A stretch of DNA of 64,000 nucleotides from Paludibacteraceae bacterium (lineage in GTDB: Bacteria; Bacteroidota; Bacteroidia; Bacteroidales; Paludibacteraceae): NCBI GenBank assembly GCA_024399965.1, contig JAKSNJ010000004.1:1-64000 (forward strand), read 5' to 3'. Made by a program: the position numbers and the translations under genes. A model generated the notes under the pieces. The model worked only from the letters and a program-made list of their open reading frames with translations, did no database searches and was not told the origin of the DNA. Positions 19,958 through 27,513 of this stretch are shown one piece after another. Positions within the stretch are counted from its first letter, which is position 1; the number at the start of each line of letters is the position of its first letter.

Positions 19958-20664
19958 ATATCAAACGATTGATTCCTGATTCTTTTACTTGCGCCAACCT
20001 GCTTTGTGGCGCAGTAGCCACGTGGATGGCAACGCAAAATGCTTTTATGTGGGCTTTCGCTCTCATTCTTCTTGGTGCTTTCTTTGATTTCTTTGACGGA
20101 ATGACGGCACGCGCCCTTGGTGTCAGCAACAAAATGGGCATCGAACTCGACTCCCTCGCTGACGACATCACGTTCGGTCTTGCGCCGGCAATGGCACTCA
20201 GTTGTTACTTGCGTCCTCTCATTGGTTGGTGGTCGCTCCTTGTCCTGCTCATGGCTGCTTTTTCGGCTTTACGACTGGCCAAATTCAACCTTGACGAACG
20301 ACAAACATCGTCTTTCATCGGACTGGCAACACCTGCCAATGCCATTTTTTGGGCGTCGCTCTGCTGTATGCCCTACCAGATGATGACCGCCGCGTGGATG
20401 CCGTGGGTGTTGGTAGCACTCAGTTTTCTCAGTTGCTACCTGCTCCTCGCAGAGATTCCTTTCTTCAGTTTGAAGTTCCATAACCTCAGTTGGAAGGACA
20501 ACTCCGACAAATTTATCTTCCTCATTGGTGCCCTCATCTTGGTCATTTTCTGTGTGCTGGAGGCCGTTCGGTATCAACACATCGAATTTGGTCTTGCTGC
20601 CGGTGCTGCCACCATCTTATGGTATGTTACCCTTAACCTGCTCTTTGCGGTAGTACAGCGGTAG
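19954..20664 (+). CDS. pssA: CDP-diacylglycerol-serine O-phosphatidyltransferase
   Basis: The 236-residue membrane enzyme makes phosphatidylserine, the precursor of phosphatidylethanolamine. The CDP-alcohol phosphotransferase motif DG-x2-AR-x8-G-x3-D-x3-D is present in DGMTARALGVSNKMGIELDS followed by LADD. The start is ATG 19954 (MNIKRLIPDSFTCANLL), which overlaps the transporter stop by 4 bp. Hydrophobic segments alternate as expected. The stop codon lies inside an 11-bp-period tandem repeat (20647-20701), so the last few residues (AVVQR) are encoded by the repeat. Confidence 0.93.
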   Translation: MNIKRLIPDSFTCANLLCGAVATWMATQNAFMWAFALILLGAFFDFFDGMTARALGVSNKMGIELDSLADDITFGLAPAMALSCYLRPLIGWWSLLVLLMAAFSALRLAKFNLDERQTSSFIGLATPANAIFWASLCCMPYQMMTAAWMPWVLVALSFLSCYLLLAEIPFFSLKFHNLSWKDNSDKFIFLIGALILVIFCVLEAVRYQHIEFGLAAGAATILWYVTLNLLFAVVQR

Positions 20665-20701
20665 TAGAGCGAGACCTTAACGGGGGTAGAACGGGAGTAG
20701 A
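20647..20701. repeat. 11-bp-period tandem repeat crossing the pssA stop codon
   Basis: GCGGTAGTACA, GCGGTAGTAGA, a diverged unit GCGAGACCTTA, then ACGGGGGTAGA and ACGGGAGTAGA, followed by AGCC. Five 11-mers run without gaps. The period and the trailing AGC resemble the tracts in dapA and the PAP2 gene, though the unit sequence differs. Confidence 0.7.
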
Positions 20702-20725
20702 AGCCACTATTATACATCTATCATT

Positions 20726-22519
20726 ATGAGAAAATTTGCCTATTTATTGCTCTTTGTTTGCTCAATTGGGCTACATGCAGAGGAATATACCATCACCTTC
20801 AATAGCAGCACGTCCGACAGTAGTTCACCAGCTACCAAACTCGAATCGATTGTCTATACGTCAACCGACAATTGTATCAATCGGCTTATCTACGCAGACA
20901 AAGTCTATCGTGCAAAAGAAGATTTTGGCATCAAATTCAGTTCCGGCACCGCTGGTGGCAAGTTGTCCATCGGACTGAACGCGCAATACGATATTCAGTC
21001 GATGACCATCTACGCGGCCACCTACGGAGGCAACAACAAGGATTCTGTCAATGCCTTTCGCGTGTATGACAACAATATCTCGTGGGCAAAAGGAACAGCC
21101 ACCGTCATCACGCCCTACACCGTCAAAGCTCCGGGGCTGACGGATAGTATCGTCATTGCGGCTACTACTGCCAAGAACAACCGTTTCTATGTTCAAAAAA
21201 TCGTCTTCACAGCACCGGACCCACTCCCCAATATCGCTAAAATAACTACACAACCGGTCGTGGACTTTGGCAGTGCCATCATCGAGGACGGGCAACCGGA
21301 AACAGACGCCAACAACGTCAATATCATAGCACGTTCCACCTCTACGGATAGTTTGGTACTCAAACTCCGCAATGGTTCGACCTTCTCCCTCTCCCCCACC
21401 AAACTGCCACATAACGGCGGCGACATCAACGTGGCTTACACCGTTGCTACTGCTACCGATAAGGGCTATACCATCACCGATTCACTCATCATCATCGCCA
21501 AGGGATTAGACGGCAACAACGTCCGTAAAGCCGTTCCTGTCACACTCTTCGCCAAGAGTTACACACCACCCGTTCTGCCCGTTGATTCGTCTTGTATGCG
21601 CGTCGGTCCTATGCCTTGCGATTATTACCTGCCTGCACAAGGAACAAAGGACGAAAACTTGATGCTATCGCTTTCCGAGATTATCCATTGTGGACCACGC
21701 TACCGCTATGGCAGTGGTCGCCAACGCAGTTGGCACGGTTTCTTCTTCACCGATCGGGACACCCTCACACAGCAAGTCCTTGATATGTATTCCAATAACC
21801 GACGTTATTTCAACATTGAGGACACCTGCGCCAGTGTTTCCGGATTCGATATTGAACACATGCTCCCCAAGAGTTGGTGGGGTGGCGATGTCAACGAGGC
21901 CTATTGTGACCTCTACCACCTCGTACCCGGCGATTTCTCCGCCAACCGTTCTAAGTCCAACAATGCACCCGGTATTCCCGCAGACTCCACTTTCAACAAT
22001 GGCAGTTTTGTCACGGGTAGTGGTAAAAACTATGGTCTGACACGCGTCTTCTGCCCTGAGGACAAATACAAAGGAGATTTCGCACGTGCTTATTTCTACA
22101 TCGTCACTTGCTACAAGGACTTGACGTGGGTTACTACCGGCGATGCATGCAAAGCCATGACCAACGATAGTTACCTTGAGTTCCAACCTTGGCTGCAGGA
22201 ACTGCTACTCAGTTGGCATCGCCTCGACCCTGTCAGCGACAAGGAGAAAGCACGTGCCATTGAGGTCAATAAGATTCAGGGTAACCGAAATCCCTTTATT
22301 GACTACCCCGATTTGGTGGAATATATTTGGGGAGACAAACAGGGGCAGACAGTTAATTTCAATCAACTCACCTATTCGTATGGGGAACCTTGCAGCGATG
22401 TTCTAACATCTGCTCCTGATATCATGATTACTCCCGATAGTAATCTACAAAAAATCTTGTTAGACAGCCATATTTACATCTTCCAAGACGGCAAGTATTA
22501 TACCCTGATAGGGCAATAG
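20726..22519 (+). CDS. Secreted endonuclease I family nuclease (beta-beta-alpha metal type)
   Basis: The 597-residue protein has a signal peptide (MRKFAYLLLFVCSIGLHA). An N-terminal beta-rich region (about 20-160) and an Ig-like region (170-280) come before the endonuclease I domain (about 305-540). The catalytic segment is SGFDIEHMLPKSWWGGDVNE, with the general-base His of the EndA/NucM family and the downstream Asn in LVPGDFSANRSKSN. Such enzymes degrade external DNA and RNA. The extreme C-terminus, SHIYIFQDGKYYTLIGQ, is the short motif shared by other secreted proteins here, which points to T9SS-related export. Confidence 0.88.
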   Translation: MRKFAYLLLFVCSIGLHAEEYTITFNSSTSDSSSPATKLESIVYTSTDNCINRLIYADKVYRAKEDFGIKFSSGTAGGKLSIGLNAQYDIQSMTIYAATYGGNNKDSVNAFRVYDNNISWAKGTATVITPYTVKAPGLTDSIVIAATTAKNNRFYVQKIVFTAPDPLPNIAKITTQPVVDFGSAIIEDGQPETDANNVNIIARSTSTDSLVLKLRNGSTFSLSPTKLPHNGGDINVAYTVATATDKGYTITDSLIIIAKGLDGNNVRKAVPVTLFAKSYTPPVLPVDSSCMRVGPMPCDYYLPAQGTKDENLMLSLSEIIHCGPRYRYGSGRQRSWHGFFFTDRDTLTQQVLDMYSNNRRYFNIEDTCASVSGFDIEHMLPKSWWGGDVNEAYCDLYHLVPGDFSANRSKSNNAPGIPADSTFNNGSFVTGSGKNYGLTRVFCPEDKYKGDFARAYFYIVTCYKDLTWVTTGDACKAMTNDSYLEFQPWLQELLLSWHRLDPVSDKEKARAIEVNKIQGNRNPFIDYPDLVEYIWGDKQGQTVNFNQLTYSYGEPCSDVLTSAPDIMITPDSNLQKILLDSHIYIFQDGKYYTLIGQ

Positions 22520-22586
22520 TGGGGCACTATGTCAAAATTTACACATATTTCGACAATTTTTGCACGCGCGTACGCAAAAGATTTTG

Positions 22587-22594
22587 TAATTTTG
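22587..22594 (+). promoter_or_regulatory. Possible -7 box for the IgGFc-like/OmpA operon
   Basis: TAATTTTG at the right distance upstream of the ATG at 22645. The nearest TTTG (22559-22562) is 24 bp upstream, longer than the usual 19-21, so the promoter is weakly supported. Confidence 0.4.
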
Positions 22595-22644
22595 CAACGT
22601 GAAAAAATAGCGCACGAAACAAAATTACTAAAAAACTCAACAAT

Positions 22645-25308
22645 ATGAAAAAGATTCTTTTTACTAGTCTGTTAATCGGGGCTGCCCTTCTGCCCCAACT
22701 CTCTTTGGCACAATCCACGGTCAAAGAAGGTCAATCTACCGAAGGAAAAGACTTTTGGGTAACATTCTTGCAGGCCGACCAAGCATCAAGTGATGGCGGC
22801 CCGTATGATGGCTATAATGAGATGATTCTTTCGTTATCTCTTTCTGCTCGCAATGCTTGTGAAGTGATTATTGAGAATCCCTTCACTGGATATTCAGAAA
22901 CAGTGCAAGTAGAAGCAGGTAGTTTGAAAGAGGTGATATTGTACAACGAAGGAAACGCTCGTACCACAACAGCACGCAACAAAATGGCTCAAACTGGTAA
23001 AGTGTGCTATGCCGTTAATTCCGAACAAGTCGACACTTGTGCCTTGCATGTTACATCTACAGAAAACATCTCACTATTTGCTGCCAACTACAAGAAAGCA
23101 ACGTTTGATGCTACCAACGTTATTCCTACGCAATCTTTATTGAGCGAATATTACATTCAAACATACACTCCCTCCAACCACAAAGGTTCTACTCAGGGTT
23201 CACATTTCTGCATCATTGCTACTGAAGACCATACCGTCGTTGACTTTTGTCCGACAGTACAAACACAAGGCATGTCTTATGGATACTATTCTCCTAACTT
23301 TCCGAAAGTAGGCGACACATTAACCACACCCGAATTGATGAAAGGACAAGTGTTCTACGTTTGGACAGGTAATGTAGATGACGTAAGTGGTGATTTGAGT
23401 GGCACATGGGTGAAAGCACGTGATAATAAAAAAATTGCCGTGTTCCAGGGCTGCCCACATACCAACATTCCGTACCAAACAAAAGAGCGCGACCATATCG
23501 TTTCACAGGCAATGCCTACCCAGTATTGGGGAAATACCTTCGCTGTTACTGCCAGCAATGGACGTCATCGCGACATTTATCGTATTATGGCACTTAACGA
23601 TGAAACAGAAGTATATGTCAAAGGTATTGCTGCTAATGGTGGCGATTCACTTGTTTATAAATTTGATTTTGCTACCAATCCCAAACATTATTGGGAATTT
23701 GAGATTGGAGATAGAGGCACTAAACCTAAGTCTGGAAGATGGAAAGACCAAGTATTGCCCGATCCGCTCATTGTAGGAACAAATGGTATAATTGAAACCA
23801 GTTGCCCCTGCGCACTGCACTTGTTCTTAACATCTAAAAACTATGATGGCGTAAATGATGGTGACCCTGCTATGCTTTGGGTCAACCCTATCGAGCAACA
23901 AATTGACCAAGTCACCTTTACCACCTATTCCAGCAAGAATGGTACCACTGCCCACAATGTCAACATCGTAACCGCCAATCCGGAAGGAATGACTCTGAAC
24001 GGAGCAAGTATTTCCGGTGAATTCAGCAAGATTCAAGGTGGTGACATCTATTACTTTGCTCGCAAAAGTTTAGGAAGTGCTGCCGGTGCCTATACCCTCA
24101 AAAACGAACAGGGCTCGTTTATTGCCCACGTGTATGGCTTTACGGAGAACGAATCCTATGGTTACTCCGCTGGTGGTGCTACCAAACCTCTCACGCAGTA
24201 CATCACCATCAACGGCAAAATTTTTACCCCCGACAGCGACAACTCGCTCTGCGGTGACGATACCGTCAAGTTTGCTTGCCACCCCGACTACGAGTATGAG
24301 AAAATCGTTTGGGGATTTGGAGATGGGCAAATCGACGACACCAACAAGGACTCCATTCCTCACCTTTACGAAAAAGCAGGTGTTTATCAAGCATACTGCA
24401 ACATCTACCGCAAGTCTTCTAACCTCTGCAAAGGACAAAACGCCATGGATAGTATTCCCATCCGCGTAACCATTGGTAACTTCAAGGTTACGGTGGATTC
24501 TGTCTACGTTACCCCTTGCCGCCAAGAGGGTAAGCGAATGATTGTAGAAATCTTCCTTGACAACCCTGCACAAGTAGATTTATCTTCCAATAATGACAGC
24601 GTTAAACTCGGTTGGAATGCTCAAGCGGGGGCTCATGGATTTACACCCGGTATGATTCATGTAATCGACAAAAATAAAATTGAGGCGGATATTCCTGAGT
24701 CAGCCCAACCTGCTACTGATTATGCCATTACCCTGCACATCGGTTCAGAGTGCCCGAGTGGTGTAACGAATACGGAATTACCCTTCACTCTCAACTACGA
24801 AAACGTAATGGCACGACGTTTCCAAAACGTAATCGGACTGCAGAAAGCCAGTTTTGAGAACTTTATTTTATCAGATTTCCAATGGTATAAAGATAGCGTC
24901 TTAATGCCTAGCGAAACGAACTCTGTATTGAATTTGGGTGACCAAACCGACTTCGTTGGTGAATATTATATTTGCTTTACAATGGTTAACACAACCACTG
25001 GCACCAAATCTACCAGTTGTTCTTGCCCTGTGAAATTTGATGAAAGTGAACCCAAAGATATGCAGTTTGAGAGCACGTATATAAACTTGCAACAAGCTTT
25101 CCAACGCGCTGGTGAGCAAATATACGTTAACACAAAAGGAAATAGTACCGTAGAGTGGTACACTATCAAAGGAGATGTCTTACAAACACTCTCATTGCCG
25201 GAGCATGGCGGACTTGTCACCGTTCCTGAAGAACCGGGCATGTATATTTTGCGTGTCACCACCGACAAAGAAAAACGCACATTCAAATTTGTAGTATTCA
25301 GTAAATAA
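22645..25308 (+). CDS. Secreted IgGFc-binding-like/PKD protein with type A T9SS domain (paralog 1)
   Basis: The 887-residue protein has a signal peptide (to about residue 23) followed at once by STEGKDFWVTFLQ. That is the hallmark opening of the Bacteroidetes proteins whose first ~400 residues match the IgGFc-binding N-terminal family (later landmarks: NISLFAANYKKATFDATNV, CPHTNIPYQTKERDHIVSQA, QYWGNTFAVTAS). A PKD-like domain follows (KIVWGFGDGQIDD ... HLYEKAGVYQAYC). The C-terminal ~75 residues (VEWYTIKGDVLQTL ... PGMYILRVTT) are a full-length type A T9SS sorting domain. It is the first gene of the run with the OmpA-family gene and paralogs 2 and 3. Adhesin-like surface role inferred. Confidence 0.82.
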   Translation: MKKILFTSLLIGAALLPQLSLAQSTVKEGQSTEGKDFWVTFLQADQASSDGGPYDGYNEMILSLSLSARNACEVIIENPFTGYSETVQVEAGSLKEVILYNEGNARTTTARNKMAQTGKVCYAVNSEQVDTCALHVTSTENISLFAANYKKATFDATNVIPTQSLLSEYYIQTYTPSNHKGSTQGSHFCIIATEDHTVVDFCPTVQTQGMSYGYYSPNFPKVGDTLTTPELMKGQVFYVWTGNVDDVSGDLSGTWVKARDNKKIAVFQGCPHTNIPYQTKERDHIVSQAMPTQYWGNTFAVTASNGRHRDIYRIMALNDETEVYVKGIAANGGDSLVYKFDFATNPKHYWEFEIGDRGTKPKSGRWKDQVLPDPLIVGTNGIIETSCPCALHLFLTSKNYDGVNDGDPAMLWVNPIEQQIDQVTFTTYSSKNGTTAHNVNIVTANPEGMTLNGASISGEFSKIQGGDIYYFARKSLGSAAGAYTLKNEQGSFIAHVYGFTENESYGYSAGGATKPLTQYITINGKIFTPDSDNSLCGDDTVKFACHPDYEYEKIVWGFGDGQIDDTNKDSIPHLYEKAGVYQAYCNIYRKSSNLCKGQNAMDSIPIRVTIGNFKVTVDSVYVTPCRQEGKRMIVEIFLDNPAQVDLSSNNDSVKLGWNAQAGAHGFTPGMIHVIDKNKIEADIPESAQPATDYAITLHIGSECPSGVTNTELPFTLNYENVMARRFQNVIGLQKASFENFILSDFQWYKDSVLMPSETNSVLNLGDQTDFVGEYYICFTMVNTTTGTKSTSCSCPVKFDESEPKDMQFESTYINLQQAFQRAGEQIYVNTKGNSTVEWYTIKGDVLQTLSLPEHGGLVTVPEEPGMYILRVTTDKEKRTFKFVVFSK

Positions 25309-25313
25309 TCTAT

Positions 25314-25319
25314 AGGAGG
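25314..25319 (+). promoter_or_regulatory. Shine-Dalgarno sequence before the OmpA-family gene
   Basis: AGGAGG eight bases before the ATG at 25328. Most genes in this window have no such sequence, as expected for Bacteroidetes, so it stands out. Confidence 0.6.
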
Positions 25320-25327
25320 ACAAGACA

Positions 25328-27505
25328 ATGAAAAATATTCTTCGTACATTACTCGTAATCGGCCTCCTTGTAGGTTTCAGTGCAACAACTATCACAACAG
25401 TTAACGCTGCCGAGAAAAAAGAAATGACGGCTGCTCAAAAGCAGAAAGCGAAAGAGAAAGCCAAGAAACAGAAAGAACGTGAAAAAGCTGCTGCAAAGCG
25501 TGCCAAAGAGCAGGCAAAAGCCAAAGCACAGCGAGAAAAGGCAACGGCACAACGGCAGAAAGAAGCTGCAAAAACTGCTGCCGAACGCGCCAAAGTGCAA
25601 GAAGAACGCGAACGCGTTGCCTCTCAGCGCGTTGCCGAGCAGGCAAAAGCCGAAGCAGCACGCCAAGCACAGGAGGAAAAAGAATTAGCTGCTCTTCGTA
25701 CTCCGCAAGTAGAGGAAGAGACCAAAGAGCGCCCCGAAGTAATCAGTTACTTCAATCTTGCTCCGCGTATCGGCTACGATGCTATGTTTGACGACCTGAG
25801 TGCATTAGGCAAAGTGGCTCCGGACCAAATTGAGCCCAACACTTTCCTTGACAAAAAAGTCGTAGGAGGTGCCGGTGGTGGTTTAACTTTCTCCTATGAA
25901 TTAGAATGTGGACACTTCCGTTTTGAAACGGGTCTTGGGTTTGATATTTACAATGCACGGACAGACTACAGTTTCTTGCAGACGCGTACTTTACCTCGAT
26001 ATAATCAAGAGTATTACTACCTTACGGACAAACTCCGTGAAACACGTACGTTGGGCTACGTCAGTCTCCCCGTTATGTTTGGTGCACAATTCTCGCGGTA
26101 TTATTTCATGGTTGGAGCCCGTGTTGGATATGGTCTTTTCGGCAGCTATAAGCAAAAAGGATTATACGATGTCGATGTTTACGATCCTGCATTCATAAAT
26201 ACGTATGGTATGGGAATTATTGATGCACCAAAAACTGCTGCACAGATAGAAGGAACGTTACCTACTGACAATGGTAAGATTCATTTGCAGCAACCCGCAG
26301 TAAGTGCATGCTTCGAGTTTGGTGTGGATTTAGATGAATGGTTGCAGAAAGCTCCGGACGAGAAGAAAAAAGTTAAAGTTAAACCAGGAGAACGCCTACC
26401 GTTTGGGCGTGAGCATATTCACTACAAAGCATCATTGTTCGCAGAATACGAGTTCTTAAACATCTATTCCACAAACGATGCATATCATAACAATTATCCT
26501 TTGGTATTTGAGCAAAACAATTGGAAACCCTATTCCACAAATTCCACGTTAGCAGTAGGAGCATCGTCTGCACTTAACAATCTTTTGATTGGTGCTAAGT
26601 TCACCGTTCAATTTGAAGTGCCCGGCAAGACTCCGCGTCAAGTTCCACCCCAACCGTCTTACTTAGATTTGAAGGTAGAGAACGAAGCCAACGGCGAAAA
26701 ACTGCCGGCAACATTGGAGATTGTTAACACCAAGACCGGAAAGGTTGTCCTCAAGCCGATGCAGATGAAGAACGGTCAGAAAGCACAGAAATTGGCAAAA
26801 GGTAACTACGAGATTCGTCTCGCCATGCAAGATTTCTACCCTGCCACAGCCACTTTCACTATTCCTTCCGATGGTTATCTCTTGGATACGACTCTGCAAC
26901 TCCGTCACAGACCTATATTTAATGTGCGCGTGCGCAATGCTGAAACAGGTATGCCTCTGCCGGCTAAAGTACAAGTTCTCCGTCAGGGAACTGCCAACGA
27001 ACTCATGGCACTCAATACCGACACGGCCAACGGTGCTGCCAGCACAATGTTGCAAGACACCATTCTCTATGCCCTGCATATTGATATGGTGGGATACGAG
27101 CCATACGATGGCGTTGTGACTAACATAGGCGATAACATGTTGGTTGATATGATTCCTATCAAGAAAGGTGAAGTCTTCATCCTCAAGAATATGTTCTTTG
27201 CTACCAACAAGACCAAGATTCTGCCTATGAGTGAACCTACTTTGGCTGAACTATTTGGCTTCTTGGATCGCAATCCTGAGGTTCGTATCAAGATTATGGG
27301 TCACACCGATAGCGTTGGTAAAGACCAAGCCAACCAAATCCTGTCTGAGGGTCGTGCTAATGCCGTCCGCCAAGAGTTGATTGAGCGCGGTATCGCTGCC
27401 GACCGTATCGAGGCAGAAGGTTATGGTGAGACACGTCCTATTGATACCAACGACACCGACGAAGGTCGTCAGAACAACCGCCGTGTAGAAGTCGAAATAT
27501 TATAA
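25328..27505 (+). CDS. OmpA-family outer-membrane protein with long N-terminal coiled coil
   Basis: The 725-residue protein has a signal peptide (to about residue 29), then ~90 residues of Ala/Lys/Glu/Arg-rich heptad-like sequence (QKAKEKAKKQKEREKAAAKR onward) that should form a long helix or coiled coil. Residues ~140-435 look like an outer-membrane beta-barrel (FNLAPRIGYDAMFDD, YVSLPVMFGAQFSRYYFMVG). Two carboxypeptidase-regulatory-like beta domains follow (450-600). The C-terminal OmpA peptidoglycan-binding domain (VFILKNMFFATNKTKILP, IKIMGHTDSVGKDQAN, LIERGIAADRIEAEGYGETR) ends the protein. It lies 19 bp after paralog 1 and 8 bp before paralog 2, so it is likely their outer-membrane anchor or partner (inference). 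Confidence 0.85.
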   Translation: MKNILRTLLVIGLLVGFSATTITTVNAAEKKEMTAAQKQKAKEKAKKQKEREKAAAKRAKEQAKAKAQREKATAQRQKEAAKTAAERAKVQEERERVASQRVAEQAKAEAARQAQEEKELAALRTPQVEEETKERPEVISYFNLAPRIGYDAMFDDLSALGKVAPDQIEPNTFLDKKVVGGAGGGLTFSYELECGHFRFETGLGFDIYNARTDYSFLQTRTLPRYNQEYYYLTDKLRETRTLGYVSLPVMFGAQFSRYYFMVGARVGYGLFGSYKQKGLYDVDVYDPAFINTYGMGIIDAPKTAAQIEGTLPTDNGKIHLQQPAVSACFEFGVDLDEWLQKAPDEKKKVKVKPGERLPFGREHIHYKASLFAEYEFLNIYSTNDAYHNNYPLVFEQNNWKPYSTNSTLAVGASSALNNLLIGAKFTVQFEVPGKTPRQVPPQPSYLDLKVENEANGEKLPATLEIVNTKTGKVVLKPMQMKNGQKAQKLAKGNYEIRLAMQDFYPATATFTIPSDGYLLDTTLQLRHRPIFNVRVRNAETGMPLPAKVQVLRQGTANELMALNTDTANGAASTMLQDTILYALHIDMVGYEPYDGVVTNIGDNMLVDMIPIKKGEVFILKNMFFATNKTKILPMSEPTLAELFGFLDRNPEVRIKIMGHTDSVGKDQANQILSEGRANAVRQELIERGIAADRIEAEGYGETRPIDTNDTDEGRQNNRRVEVEIL

Positions 27506-27513
27506 TTCCTTAT

